Shown here: positions 1-8,370 of the stretch, piece by piece | How positions within the stretch are numbered: the first letter of the stretch is position 1 | Layout of the letters: each line of letters begins with the position of its first letter | Assembly (NCBI RefSeq): GCF_000819805.1 | Contig: NZ_CDCE01000008.1 | Span: forward strand, 1-64,000 | Direction of reading: 5' to 3' | DNA: 64,000 nucleotides | Origin: Aeromonas diversa CDC 2478-85 | GTDB lineage: Bacteria > Pseudomonadota > Gammaproteobacteria > Enterobacterales > Aeromonadaceae | Position numbers and translations under genes: made by a program | The notes under the pieces: model-generated | Told to the model about the DNA's origin: nothing | Databases searched by the model: none | What the model saw: the letters and a program-made list of their open reading frames with translations, nothing else

Positions 1-3
1 TTG

Positions 4-149
4 GTGACTTTTCTTTGGCCACGCAAAGAAAAGTCACTCGCCATAGCCCGTAGGGCGGGCGAAACCCCAATGCGGCGTAGCCGCATCTCACTTACCCGTT
101 GCAATGGGCCGCGCCTATTGCACCCTCCCCTAATGCGGCAGCGCCGCAT
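4..149. repeat. Cluster of small palindromes upstream of dusA
   Basis: Five inverted repeats lie almost end to end. The first has perfect 14-bp arms at 4-17 and 24-37 (GTGACTTTTCTTTG and its complement) around a 6-nt loop. Then come GCCC-GTA-GGGC at 46-56, ATGCGGC-GTA-GCCGCAT at 70-86, TGCAAT...ATTGCA at 100-122 with an inner GGC/GCC stem, and ATGCGGC-AGC-GCCGCAT at 133-149. The second and last hairpins share the same arms. This looks like a dispersed extragenic palindromic element of the REP/MITE kind. No coding sequence of its own is supported. Confidence 0.75.
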
Positions 150-306
150 CAAGATATCTGACACAGGCGAAGGCGCCTGGCCGCCGTCGTGCTACCTCGC
201 TCGGCCAGCTATGGCTGATCTGGGGCGCCAATTTCGCTATACTCCCTCCCCCTGTCGCCGGCCGCGCCGGCATTGTGTGAACACAGAACCAGAAGACCCG
301 AGCACC

Positions 307-1335
307 ATGAGCCAGAAGCATCCCGCCAGCCCCCACACCGCCCACTGGAGCGGACGATTCTCCATCGCCCCCATGTTGGACTGGACGGACCGTCACTGCC
401 GCTACTTCCACCGGGTGCTGAGCCGCAACATCTTGCTCTACACCGAGATGGTGACCACAGGCGCCATCATCCACGGCAAGGGGGATTATCTCGGTTACAA
501 CCAGGAGGAGCACCCCATCGCCCTGCAGCTGGGCGGCAGCAACCCGGCCGATCTGGCGCGCTGCGCCAAGTTGGCTCAGGAGCGCGGCTACGACGAGGTG
601 AACCTCAACGTGGGCTGCCCCTCGGATCGGGTGCAGAACGGTCGCTTCGGCGCCTGCCTGATGGGGGAGCCTGCCCTGGTGGCCGACTGCGTCAAGGCGA
701 TGCGCGACGTTGTGGACATCCCGGTGACGGTGAAGACCCGCATCGGCATCGACGAGCAAGACTCCTACGAATTCTTGCAGGCCTTTATCGAGCAGGTGCG
801 TGACGCCGGCTGCGACACCTTCATCGTGCACGCCCGCAAGGCATGGTTGAGCGGTTTAAGCCCCAAAGAGAACCGTGAAATCCCGCCGCTCGACTACCCG
901 CGGGTCTACCGGCTCAAGCAGGAGTACCCGGCGCTGACCATCGCCATCAACGGCGGTGTCACCAGCCTGGAGCAGGCGCAGGAACATCTCATCCATCTGG
1001 ACGGGGTCATGGTGGGGCGCGAGGCCTACCAGAACCCCTATATCCTGAGCCAGGTGGACAACCTCATCTTCGGCGAGAGCCAGCCCCAGCTGACCCGCCA
1101 CGAGGTGGTGCGCCGCATGCTGCCCTATATCGAGCAGGAGCTGGCCAAGGGCAACTATCTCTCCCATGTCACCCGCCACATGCTGGGGCTGTTCCAGAAT
1201 CTGCCGGGGGCGCGCGGCTGGCGTCGCCACCTGAGCGAGAACGCCACCAAGCCGGGGGCCGGCATCCAGGTGGTGCTGGATGCCATGGCCAAGGTGCCGG
1301 AGCACTGGCAGCCGCGCGAGGCGGCGAGCGAATAA
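307..1335 (+). CDS. dusA: tRNA-dihydrouridine(20/20a) synthase DusA
   Basis: FMN-dependent enzyme that reduces uridine to dihydrouridine in the tRNA D-loop (positions 20/20a). The 342-aa product carries the Dus signatures: an [14 protein letters not shown] opening near residue 21, [12 protein letters not shown] near residues 101-112 with the GCP cysteine (residue 104) that acts as catalytic acid in the family, HARKAWL, and an [17 protein letters not shown]-phosphate region. Length fits DusA rather than DusB or DusC. The frame stays open to the window edge, but the ATG at 307 starts the conserved part and the upstream frame crosses the palindrome cluster. A strong bidirectional terminator follows. 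Confidence 0.95.
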   Translation: MSQKHPASPHTAHWSGRFSIAPMLDWTDRHCRYFHRVLSRNILLYTEMVTTGAIIHGKGDYLGYNQEEHPIALQLGGSNPADLARCAKLAQERGYDEVNLNVGCPSDRVQNGRFGACLMGEPALVADCVKAMRDVVDIPVTVKTRIGIDEQDSYEFLQAFIEQVRDAGCDTFIVHARKAWLSGLSPKENREIPPLDYPRVYRLKQEYPALTIAINGGVTSLEQAQEHLIHLDGVMVGREAYQNPYILSQVDNLIFGESQPQLTRHEVVRRMLPYIEQELAKGNYLSHVTRHMLGLFQNLPGARGWRRHLSENATKPGAGIQVVLDAMAKVPEHWQPREAASE

Positions 1336-1373
1336 AACAAGGCGGCGCACCCCAGGGTGCGCCGCCTTGTTTT
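1334..1373. terminator. Bidirectional rho-independent terminator after dusA
   Basis: A 19-bp perfect stem (1334-1352 with 1355-1373) has A-rich and T-rich ends and a 2-nt loop. It overlaps the dusA stop codon and can also serve the convergent gene ending at 1395. Confidence 0.9.
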
Positions 1374-1394
1374 GGAGAACCTGAATATGGGGGA

Positions 1395-1697
1395 TCAGAG
1401 CACTGGGGTGAAGTCGTGGATCTCGCCGCCGCGGGCGGTGAAGCGCGGATCTTTATCCTTGAACGCGTCGAGCTCGGCCATGGTCTTGCAGAAGTCGCCG
1501 TTCTTGTTAAACAGGGTGCGCGCCTTGTCGATGGCCCGCTCTGCCTGGCGCCGCTCCATCTTGCCGAGCTGGCGGTTGGCGAAGGTCTGGTGCTGTTCCA
1601 GCATCCAGGTCGAGAACGCGTGGCGGCACGGATCCTCGTCAGAGGCCCAGGCGATGGACGAGAGCAGGGTCAGGCTGAGAAGAAGAAGGCGAGTCAT
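1395..1697 (-). CDS. Small secreted protein of unknown function
   Basis: Predicted 100-aa exported protein. The ATG at 1697 gives a typical signal peptide (MTRLLLLSLTLLSSIAWA, cleavage near residue 18). The longer frame upstream is rich in rare residues and adds nothing protein-like. The mature part is charged, probably helical, and has two cysteines (DPC and DFC contexts) about 45 residues apart that could form a disulfide in the periplasm. No family recognised. It lies downstream of, and on the same strand as, the oligopeptide-binding protein gene, but a terminator separates them. Confidence 0.7.
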   Translation of the reverse strand: MTRLLLLSLTLLSSIAWASDEDPCRHAFSTWMLEQHQTFANRQLGKMERRQAERAIDKARTLFNKNGDFCKTMAELDAFKDKDPRFTARGGEIHDFTPVL

Positions 1698-1764
1698 GGT
1701 GTGCTCATAAAAAACGCAGACGGCGCATTGTAGAGAGAGAGCGACCATTTTTGAAGGGGGCTTT

Positions 1765-1797
1765 AAAAAGAGAGGGGGACCCTGTTTGGCCCCCTCT
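1765..1797 (-). terminator. Terminator of the OppA-like gene
   Basis: On the minus strand an 8-bp GC-rich stem (1790-1797 with 1771-1778) is followed by a short T-rich tract, placed between the oppA-like stop at 1829 and the next gene. Confidence 0.7.
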
Positions 1798-1828
1798 GGC
1801 AAGGTGTCACGTCTGCGTGACGAGCCCG

Positions 1829-3430
1829 TCAGTGGGCCACCAGATAGAGCTGGCGGCTGTAGGCTACGTCCTCCGGGTTATCGATGGGATAACCCTTGAG
1901 CCAGGGCTTGATGAGACGGGCGTTGGTGTACTGATAAATGGGGGCGACGGGCATCTGCTCGGTGAGCAGTTGCTCGGCCTGATTGAAGAGGGCGGCGCGC
2001 GCCTCTCCCCCGGCCCCTTCGGCCCCTTGCAGCAGGCGGTCGTAGTCGGCGTTGGCAAAGCCGGCCATGTTGCCGCTGTGGTGGCTCTGCCACAGGCCGA
2101 GGAAGGCGGAAGGATCGTTGTAGTCTGCCACCCAGGAGGAGCGGATCACCTGGAACTGGCCGCTCTGGCGGCTGTCGAGGTAGCTCTTCCACTCCTGATT
2201 GGTCAGCTCCACCTTCACCCCCAGCTTCTGTTTCCACATGCTGGCGATGGCCAGCGCCATCTTCTTGTGGATCTCGGCGGTGTTGTAGAGCAGGGTCAGG
2301 GTCAGCGGTTTGGCCGGGCCGTAACCGGCCTCGGTGAGCAGGGTCCTGGCCTGTCGGTCCAACTCGGGCTGAGGCGTCTGGCTCAGGTAGTTGGGGGCAG
2401 GGGTGAAGCCACGGGTCACGTCCGGGGTGAAGCGCCAGGCGGGTAGCTCGCCGCTGCCGAGCACCTTGTCGGCGATGAGCCGGCGGTCGATGGCATACGA
2501 GAGGGCCTTGCGCACCCGCACGTCGTTGAGCGGGGCCTGGCGCGTGTTGAAGGCGTAGTAGTAGGTGCCGAGCTGGGGTGGGGTGAAGACTTCAGCCCGA
2601 TGCTGCGTCAGCAGCTGGGCATACTGCTCCTTGGGGAAGGACTCGGTGATCTGAAGGTCTCCGGCCAGGTAGCGGTGGGTGGCGGCGCTCTCCTGGTTGA
2701 TGGGCAGGAAGGTGACCCGGGTCAGCACCGTATTGGCCTTGTCCCAGTAGTGGGGGTTGGGCGCCAGCTCGAGCCGCTCGTTGACCACCCGGCGCGCCAG
2801 CACGAAGGCACCGTTGCCGACCAGCTTGCCCGGCTGGGTCCAGGCCTTACCCTCTCTCTCTATGCTGGCCCTGTGCAGGGGAAACAGGCTGGGGTGGGTC
2901 AGCAGGTTGAGCAGATAAGGCACGGGGCGCGCCAGCGTGATGCGCAGGGTGTGTTCATCGAGCGCCTCGATCCCCAGCTGCTCGGGGGGGAGCTTGCCCG
3001 CCAGGATGGCGTCGGCGTGTTCGAAGGCGGCGAGGCGGGCAAACCAGGCGAAGCTGGCCCCCTCGCGGGGATCGACCAGACGTCGCCAGGCGTAGACGAA
3101 GTCCTGGGCGGTCACCGGATCGCCGTTGCTCCAGCGTGCCTCGGGGCGCAGGTAGAAGGTATAGTGACGCGGGTCCTGCTGCTCCCAGCGTTGGGCCGTG
3201 CCGGCCACCGGATTGCCGTGCGGATCCTGATTGAGCAGTCCCTCGAAGAGATCCCGGGCCACCTGCAGCTCGGGCAGCCCGACCAGCTCGAGGGGGGAGA
3301 GGCTGACCGGCTCATCCTTGAGGTGGCGCACCAGGGTCTGCTCCGGGGCGAGGCGGGTGCCGGCGGGGATCTCGGCGGCCCAGAGGGGGCTTGCCGAAAG
3401 TGTGACTAACAGGGGTATCCATCCCTTCAT
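1829..3430 (-). CDS. Periplasmic oligopeptide-binding protein, OppA/MppA-like
   Basis: A 533-aa family-5 solute-binding protein with a signal peptide (MKGWIPLLVTLSASPLWA). Family features are present: RHLKDEPVSLSP near the mature start, the ARDLFEGL segment, WSNGDPVTAQDFVYAWRR, the NGAF turn, VRKALSYAIDRR, and a C-terminal YQYTNARLIKPWLKGY. OppA and MppA bind peptides and deliver them to an inner-membrane ABC permease. No permease or ATPase genes adjoin it, so it is an orphan binding protein, as MppA is in E. coli, and must share a permease encoded elsewhere. Substrate cannot be told from the sequence. Divergent from the ParB-like gene, with 95 bp between them. Confidence 0.88.
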   Translation of the reverse strand: MKGWIPLLVTLSASPLWAAEIPAGTRLAPEQTLVRHLKDEPVSLSPLELVGLPELQVARDLFEGLLNQDPHGNPVAGTAQRWEQQDPRHYTFYLRPEARWSNGDPVTAQDFVYAWRRLVDPREGASFAWFARLAAFEHADAILAGKLPPEQLGIEALDEHTLRITLARPVPYLLNLLTHPSLFPLHRASIEREGKAWTQPGKLVGNGAFVLARRVVNERLELAPNPHYWDKANTVLTRVTFLPINQESAATHRYLAGDLQITESFPKEQYAQLLTQHRAEVFTPPQLGTYYYAFNTRQAPLNDVRVRKALSYAIDRRLIADKVLGSGELPAWRFTPDVTRGFTPAPNYLSQTPQPELDRQARTLLTEAGYGPAKPLTLTLLYNTAEIHKKMALAIASMWKQKLGVKVELTNQEWKSYLDSRQSGQFQVIRSSWVADYNDPSAFLGLWQSHHSGNMAGFANADYDRLLQGAEGAGGEARAALFNQAEQLLTEQMPVAPIYQYTNARLIKPWLKGYPIDNPEDVAYSRQLYLVAH

Positions 3431-3525
3431 GTTCGGATCCTTAATAAAGAGAAGCGCAAACAGGAGCTAAGTGGCGCCATGATAGCCCGGTCCACGGAAA
3501 AGTCTCGCAGAAAAAGGAGAGCACG

Positions 3526-4236
3526 ATGAGAAGAGGCCTCTGGATAGTCCTCTGGCTGTTGACCCCACTCGCCTGGGCCCTGGCCCCCTGCACCCCCGAG
3601 AGTGAGGTCGGGAGCGGGTGCCGGTTGGCGATCGCCGACTTGCATCCGACCCAGGGCGGGATCGGCCTGTTGCAGGTCGAGCGCGAACAGGCCGCGCTGG
3701 CGGAAAAAAGCCCGAAGCAGCTCGACAAGTTGATGAAGAAAAAAGAGATCCCCGTGGTGATCTCGCCGGATGGGCGCTTCTGGCTGGTGGATCGCCACCA
3801 TCTGACCACGGCGTTGTGGCGCAGCGGGGTACGCGAGGCGCGGGTCAGGGTGATTGCCAGGCTCAAGGACCCGGCCAACTTCTGGCGCCAGATGCGCGCC
3901 AATCACTGGGTCTGGCTGCAAGATGAGCGGGGTCGTCCCCTCGAGCCCGATCAGCTGCCCGCCCGGGTGCAGGATCTGCCCGACTATCCCTATCGCACCC
4001 TGGCCGGGTTGCTGGAGGATGCCGGCTACATCGACAAGGATCAGCAGGTCTATTTCATCGAGTTCGCCTGGGCGACCTGGCTCGGGGAGCAGATGGGCTG
4101 GGCCGGTGTGGATAGCCACAACCTCAAGGTGCGGCTGCATGAGGCCAAACAGCTGGCTTGCAGCAGCCGCGCCGCCCATCTGCCCGGTTACCCGGGTCAG
4201 CAGTGTCTGCTCAATCCGGCGCGCTCCGGCCACTAA
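3526..4236 (+). CDS. Secreted ParB-like nuclease family protein
   Basis: 236 aa with a clear signal peptide (MRRGLWIVLWLLTPLAWA), so probably periplasmic. The middle (about residues 35-115) reads like the ParB/Srx fold of the putative ParB-like nuclease family (ParBc_2): LHPTQGGIGLLQVE, a lysine-rich helix, IPVVISPDGRFWLVDRHHLTTALW, then the conserved NHWVWL. Secreted members are widespread but their substrate is not established. A chromosome-partitioning role is unlikely given the export signal. SD sequence (AAAGGAG) lies upstream of the ATG. Divergent from the OppA-like gene. Confidence 0.75.
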   Translation: MRRGLWIVLWLLTPLAWALAPCTPESEVGSGCRLAIADLHPTQGGIGLLQVEREQAALAEKSPKQLDKLMKKKEIPVVISPDGRFWLVDRHHLTTALWRSGVREARVRVIARLKDPANFWRQMRANHWVWLQDERGRPLEPDQLPARVQDLPDYPYRTLAGLLEDAGYIDKDQQVYFIEFAWATWLGEQMGWAGVDSHNLKVRLHEAKQLACSSRAAHLPGYPGQQCLLNPARSGH

Positions 4237-4261
4237 GCGCCGAGGGGCGCCTTGTCTCCGT

Positions 4262-4930
4262 CTAGGGGGCTTCGCTTCCGCCTGCCTGCCAATGGGCGGC
4301 GGCGGTCTCGAGCAGGGCGACTTCCCCTTGCTGGATCAGGGGAAGCAGGGCCTGCACCTGCTCATCGGGCCAATCCCACCAGGCGAGCGCCTGTAGCCGT
4401 GCTATCTCGTCGTCACTAAAACGCATGCGGATCACCCTGGCCGGCGTGCCCGCCACCATGGTGTAGGGGGGCACATCCTGAGTGACCAGGGCGCGGGCGG
4501 CGATGATGGCGCCATCTCCTATTGTCACCCCCGGCATGATCATCGCATCCATGCCGATCCAGACGTCGTTGCCGATGCGAGTGTCCCCGGCGGGGCGGTA
4601 GCTGCGCTGCAAGGCCTCGAGACTGTTGAAGGGATAGGTGCTGATGAAGGCGGTGTTATGGGTATGGTTGCCCCCCATGATGATCTTCACCCCGGCCGCA
4701 ATCTGCACATAGTCCCCGATATGCAGCCTGTCTATCTCCCACAGGGGTGCCCAGCCCGTGTCGGGGTGACGACTGAAGCGGTCGCCGTGAAGGTATCGCA
4801 CCGCGACCTCTTCGAAGGGGCCGTCCCACGCCCCCGAGTAGTAACTGTGTCGTCCCTTGAGCGTGATGTTGGGGTTGGTCACCGTCAGGTGCAGGTATTC
4901 GACCTGGGACCAGTGTTGGCAGGTGTTCAT
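4262..4930 (-). CDS. CatB/Vat-type xenobiotic O-acetyltransferase
   Basis: 222-aa left-handed parallel beta-helix acetyltransferase that transfers acetyl from acetyl-CoA to a hydroxyl. Hexapeptide-type turns ([43 protein letters not shown]) and the loop with the probable catalytic histidine (GGNHTHNT), followed by the [13 protein letters not shown] end-cap, match the CatB/Vat class. These act on chloramphenicol or streptogramins, but many chromosomal members have unknown natural substrates, so resistance should not be assumed. The start at 4930 is preferred over the longer frame because GAGGAG sits 7 nt upstream. Confidence 0.85.
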   Translation of the reverse strand: MNTCQHWSQVEYLHLTVTNPNITLKGRHSYYSGAWDGPFEEVAVRYLHGDRFSRHPDTGWAPLWEIDRLHIGDYVQIAAGVKIIMGGNHTHNTAFISTYPFNSLEALQRSYRPAGDTRIGNDVWIGMDAMIMPGVTIGDGAIIAARALVTQDVPPYTMVAGTPARVIRMRFSDDEIARLQALAWWDWPDEQVQALLPLIQQGEVALLETAAAHWQAGGSEAP

Positions 4931-5103
4931 CTTGGTACTCCTCAACATGGATGGAAATGGACTCTGGCGTGCGCTCTCGCGCCGCTAATAGATCCAGACC
5001 AGCATGCGGGGCACGCAGAGGAGCGAGCAGCCCAGTGCCTGAGGCAGACGAGGTGACATGGCAAACCTTGATAAGCGTGAGGGGCCATTATAGGGGGTGG
5101 GCA

Positions 5104-5123
5104 GGGCAAAGGAGCAATCTCCT
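5104..5123 (+). other. Short hairpin motif repeated at 31070
   Basis: This 20-nt segment contains a GGAG-CAAT-CTCC hairpin preceded by GGGCAAA. A copy with one mismatch occurs at 31070-31089 in the leader of the chemoreceptor gene. The surrounding 4931-5192 interval holds no gene I can support. Confidence 0.45.
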
Positions 5124-5192
5124 CATAAAATGCGTTGTTGATATTTGTTCTCAATTGGAGATCAATAGCACCATCGCAGGGAGGATGCGCTC

Positions 5193-5624
5193 ATGAACCG
5201 AATCCATTGGCAGGAGTACATGTTAGAGGCCAGAGTGGCCCAGAATAACGGCGCCTTTGGTGCCGCCGTCTGTCTCTATCAGCGGGCTCTCGAGCTGGCG
5301 CTGGAGCCTGACCCCGAGCTGGAGCTGGCGGAGCAGGCCACCATGCAGGTGGCCACCTGCCACCGCTTGGCCCAGTTTTGGGGCGAGATGCAGGAACCCA
5401 CCTTCGAGCTGCGCTACCTCAAGCTTGCCTCCGAGCTGGTGACCGCCCTGGTACCCCAGTGTCCACACCGCCAGTGTGCGGCACTGATCGGTGAGCTGGG
5501 CTGCTGCCGCGCCGCCCTGCTTGCCTTTCTCAAGCGCCACCCCACTCCCGAGATCGCCCGCCTGATCCAGACCCAGGAAAAAGTGCAGGCGTGCGAGCTG
5601 ATCGGTCGATTCCGCCTTAACTAG
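5193..5624 (+). CDS. DUF2753-like small helical protein
   Basis: 143-aa cytoplasmic protein, probably all helical. The first half looks like a tetratricopeptide helix pair (AAVCLYQRALELAL, then AEQATMQVATCHRLAQFW). Four cysteines cluster around residues 92-110. Size and the TPR-like opening resemble the DUF2753 proteins of Vibrio and Aeromonas, of unknown function; I am only moderately sure of that family. Good SD (GGGAGG) before the ATG. It converges on the enoyl-CoA hydratase gene, and the two stop codons share the palindrome CTAG at 5621-5624. Confidence 0.75.
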   Translation: MNRIHWQEYMLEARVAQNNGAFGAAVCLYQRALELALEPDPELELAEQATMQVATCHRLAQFWGEMQEPTFELRYLKLASELVTALVPQCPHRQCAALIGELGCCRAALLAFLKRHPTPEIARLIQTQEKVQACELIGRFRLN

Positions 5625-6367
5625 CGCCCGCCCAGCTTGGCGGCGATGCGGGTCTGTGCCTCATCCCCCTGCAGGGCCAGGGCGAAGGCGCGCGCCTCCA
5701 GATCGATGGTGAAGTGCACCGCCTGGCGCAGCTCCTGCTTGAGCAGCGCCTTGCTCTGTTGCAGGGCGCGCGGTGGCTTGCCCGCCAGGGCAGCGGCCAG
5801 CCCCCGAGCCGTGGTCAGCAGCTCGGCGGCGGGCACGACCCGGTTGGCCAGCCCCATGGCCTGAGCCTCGGCCGCGCCGAACGGGGCGCCGAGCAGCAGC
5901 AGTTCGCTGGCCCTCAGGTGCCCCACGGCGCGCGGCAGCAGCAGGCTGGAGGCAAACTCGGGCACCAGGCCCAGATCCACAAACGGCAGGCAGAGCCGGA
6001 CGTTGTCGGCCAGACAGACCAGATCGCAGTGCAGCAGCAGGGTGGTGCCGATCCCGACCGCGGGGCCGGCCGCCGCCGCGACCACCGGCTTGGGAAAATC
6101 GGCCAGGGTGTGCAGGAAGCTGAGGATGGGGTCATCCTCGCCCAGGCTCTCCTTGCCGAGGAAGTCGGCCAGATCGTTGCCGGCAGTGAAGCACTCCTCG
6201 CTGCCCTGGATAAGCACTACCCGGGTGGCCTCATCCTCTCTCGCCGCTTGCAGTGCCTGCGTCAGCTCCTGATACATGCGAGTATTGAGTGCATTGCGCT
6301 TGTGGGGGCGCGTCAGGGTCAGGGTCAGCACCCCATCCTGACAGTTCCGTTCGATAACTTGCTCCAT
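5621..6367 (-). CDS. Enoyl-CoA hydratase/isomerase family protein
   Basis: 248-aa crotonase-fold enzyme. Visible signatures: RPHKRNALN near residue 20, the oxyanion-hole stretches ECFTAGNDLADF and AAAGPAVGIGTT, and LGLVPEFASSLLLPRAVG, with the glutamate that in many hydratases and isomerases is catalytic. It would act on acyl-CoA thioesters in fatty-acid or carboxylic-acid breakdown; exact substrate is open. It stands alone, with no other beta-oxidation gene nearby. Confidence 0.88.
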   Translation of the reverse strand: MEQVIERNCQDGVLTLTLTRPHKRNALNTRMYQELTQALQAAREDEATRVVLIQGSEECFTAGNDLADFLGKESLGEDDPILSFLHTLADFPKPVVAAAAGPAVGIGTTLLLHCDLVCLADNVRLCLPFVDLGLVPEFASSLLLPRAVGHLRASELLLLGAPFGAAEAQAMGLANRVVPAAELLTTARGLAAALAGKPPRALQQSKALLKQELRQAVHFTIDLEARAFALALQGDEAQTRIAAKLGGR

Positions 6368-6457
6368 CTCCCACTCCTTGAATCAGGGGGCTGGCAAAAG
6401 ATTCTTGTTGGGGTAACCTTCCACCCCTGTTAACAACATCATAAAGGGATCTCAACC

Positions 6458-6901
6458 ATGTTTAAACGCGCGTTTTTTCCCCTCATCGCCACCCTGATCG
6501 CCGCTCCGGCCCTGGCCAAGGTCGAGGCCGTCGACGGCTATGTGCGTCTGTTGCCCCCGGGGGCGCCCAACACCGCCGCCTTCATGATGCTCAAGAACGA
6601 CGCCGATAAGCCGGTCAAGCTGGTGGCCGCCGCCTCCCCCGAGGTTGCCCGTGCCGAGCTGCACACCCATCTGCACGAGAATGGGGTGATGCGGATGCGC
6701 CAGGTCGAGGCCATCGAGGTGCCCGCCAAGGGAATGGTGCAGCTGCAACCGGGTGGACTGCATGTGATGCTCTTCGAGCTGCGCGATGTGCTGAGTCAGG
6801 ACAAGCCGTTCCCGCTCACCCTCACCTTCGATGATGGCCAGAGCCTGACCCTCTCCCTGCCGGTCAAGGGTGTCGAGCCGATGAAGGGCATGCAGCACTG
6901 A
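6458..6901 (+). CDS. Periplasmic copper chaperone PCu(A)C
   Basis: 147 aa with a signal peptide (MFKRAFFPLIATLIAAPALA). It carries the exact PCu(A)C copper(I)-binding pattern H-X10-M-X21-H-X-M: His69, Met80, His102, Met104. In this family (formerly DUF461) the protein delivers copper to cytochrome oxidase or to a Sco partner in the periplasm. No sco or cytochrome oxidase gene is adjacent. A His/Met-rich tail (MKGMQH) may add metal affinity. Confidence 0.9.
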   Translation: MFKRAFFPLIATLIAAPALAKVEAVDGYVRLLPPGAPNTAAFMMLKNDADKPVKLVAAASPEVARAELHTHLHENGVMRMRQVEAIEVPAKGMVQLQPGGLHVMLFELRDVLSQDKPFPLTLTFDDGQSLTLSLPVKGVEPMKGMQH

Positions 6902-6996
6902 CATATTTGGTCGTTGTTCAGCGTTTGCCTCTGGGTATTCCCCGCCGGCGCGGTAGAATATGGGGCTTTCCTGTCCAACGATGGAGTAATAACAGA

Positions 6997-7620
6997 ATGA
7001 ACAAGAGCCTGATCGCCGCCTCCCTGCTGGCCCTGATGAGCAGCTCCGCCATGGCCGCCAACGACTGGCGCTTTGCCGCCGGTGCCGACGTATGGAATGC
7101 CCAGGGCAGCGGTCAGATTTCCGGTAACGGTGCCAGCTACGATAGCAACTACAACTGGAACGGCTATCTGCAACTCGAGCACGGTATCATCCTGCTGCCG
7201 AACGCCAAGTTCGAGATGACCGACATGAGCAGCTCGGGCGGCGCCTTCAACAACGATCTGCTGGCCTACGATCTGAGCCTCTACTACCGCCTGTTCAACA
7301 ACGATCTGTTCAAGATCGATCTGGGTCTGACCGGTCGTCGTTATGACGGTGACTTCAACACCCTGCACTACGCCTACGATGAAGACATGCTGATGGCCTA
7401 TGGCGCCACCGAGATGAAGGTGCCGGGCACGGGTCTCTCCGCCTTCGCCGACGCCCGCGTCAGAGATGCCGACAACTTCGACTATCGCCTGGGCGGTGCC
7501 TACAAGTTCGCCTCCGCGCCGGTCAAGGTGCGTGCCGGCTGGCGTGAGGCCCAGATCGACTTCGACCGCGTCGACCAGAATCTGGACGGCTGGTTCGTCG
7601 GCGCCGAATTCACCTTCTGA
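6997..7620 (+). CDS. TIGR04219-type outer-membrane beta-barrel protein
   Basis: 207 aa with a signal peptide (MNKSLIAASLLALMSSSAMA). The mature part alternates aromatic and polar residues in short strands, ends in phenylalanine (EFTF) and has the anionic loops of a small barrel. It resembles the TIGR04219 outer-membrane family of Vibrio and Aeromonas, whose function is unknown. The ATG at 6997 is chosen because the upstream part of the frame lacks protein-like composition. The SDR gene follows after 15 nt and may be co-transcribed. Confidence 0.8.
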   Translation: MNKSLIAASLLALMSSSAMAANDWRFAAGADVWNAQGSGQISGNGASYDSNYNWNGYLQLEHGIILLPNAKFEMTDMSSSGGAFNNDLLAYDLSLYYRLFNNDLFKIDLGLTGRRYDGDFNTLHYAYDEDMLMAYGATEMKVPGTGLSAFADARVRDADNFDYRLGGAYKFASAPVKVRAGWREAQIDFDRVDQNLDGWFVGAEFTF

Positions 7621-7635
7621 TAGGGGCACGCCATC

Positions 7636-8316
7636 ATGGGTTACACCATAGTCACGGGGGCCGGCACCGGTCTGGGCCGGGCCCTGACTGACGGGCTGGT
7701 GGCCAGGGGCCATCGGGTGGCCATGATGGGCCGCCGGCATCATAAGCTGCAGGAGCAAGAGCTGCGCTTCGGTGAGCAGGTGATCGGCATCGCCGCCGAT
7801 CTCTCCCACCTGGAAGAGGTGGAGATGGCCTTCTCGGCCGCCGTCGAGTGGGGCGGACTCCCCGACATGGTGATCCACTGTGCCGGGGTGGGGGAGTTCG
7901 GGCCGGTCGGTGTCTACACCGCCGAGCAGATCCGCTCGGTGGTCGAGAACAACCTGGTCTCCACCATACTGGTGGCCCAGCAGACGGTGCGTCTGCTCGG
8001 CGACCGGGGTGGGGTGCTGGCCAATGTGCTCTCTTCGGCGGCCCAGGTGGGCAAGGCCAACGAGAGTCTCTATTGTGCCTCCAAGTGGGGCATGCGCGGC
8101 TTTCTCGAGTCCCTGCGCGCCGAGCTCAAGGGAGGGCCGCTGCGGCTGGTCAACCTCTACCCGAGCGGCATCCGCAGCGAGTTCTGGGATAACAGCAATC
8201 ACGTGGATCCCAGCCGCTTCATGACTCCCGAGGATGCGGCGGCCTATATGCTCGATGCGCTCGCCTCGCGCACCAGCTGCCACGTGACCGATCTCTTTAT
8301 CGGTCGCAACGACTGA
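7636..8316 (+). CDS. Short-chain dehydrogenase/reductase
   Basis: 226-aa classical SDR. The N-terminal nucleotide-binding motif TGAGTGLG (residues 7-14) and an HCAG motif are present, with an active-site serine in NVLSSAAQ and YCASK supplying the catalytic Tyr and Lys. The early arginine-rich GRRHHK after the second strand suggests NADP(H). It would oxidise or reduce an alcohol/ketone pair; substrate unknown. Ends at a bidirectional terminator. Confidence 0.88.
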   Translation: MGYTIVTGAGTGLGRALTDGLVARGHRVAMMGRRHHKLQEQELRFGEQVIGIAADLSHLEEVEMAFSAAVEWGGLPDMVIHCAGVGEFGPVGVYTAEQIRSVVENNLVSTILVAQQTVRLLGDRGGVLANVLSSAAQVGKANESLYCASKWGMRGFLESLRAELKGGPLRLVNLYPSGIRSEFWDNSNHVDPSRFMTPEDAAAYMLDALASRTSCHVTDLFIGRND

Positions 8317-8332
8317 CGCCGGCTCTGATACG

Positions 8333-8358
8333 ACAACGCCTCCCTCGGGAGGCGTTGT
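8333..8358. terminator. Bidirectional terminator between SDR gene and rlmA
   Basis: A 12-bp perfect stem (8333-8344 with 8347-8358) has a 2-nt loop and lies between two convergent genes. Confidence 0.85.
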
Positions 8359-8370
8359 GCTTTATGGCGT

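Noticed and set aside
4942-5196. Frames of 70-81 aa in the gap between the acetyltransferase and TPR-like genes
   Set aside because: Overlap on opposite strands, lack ribosome sites and show Ala/Arg/Pro/Cys-rich shadow composition.
6796-8283. 495-aa minus-strand frame opposite the OMP and SDR genes
   Set aside because: Spans the gap between two plus-strand genes and has only antisense composition.
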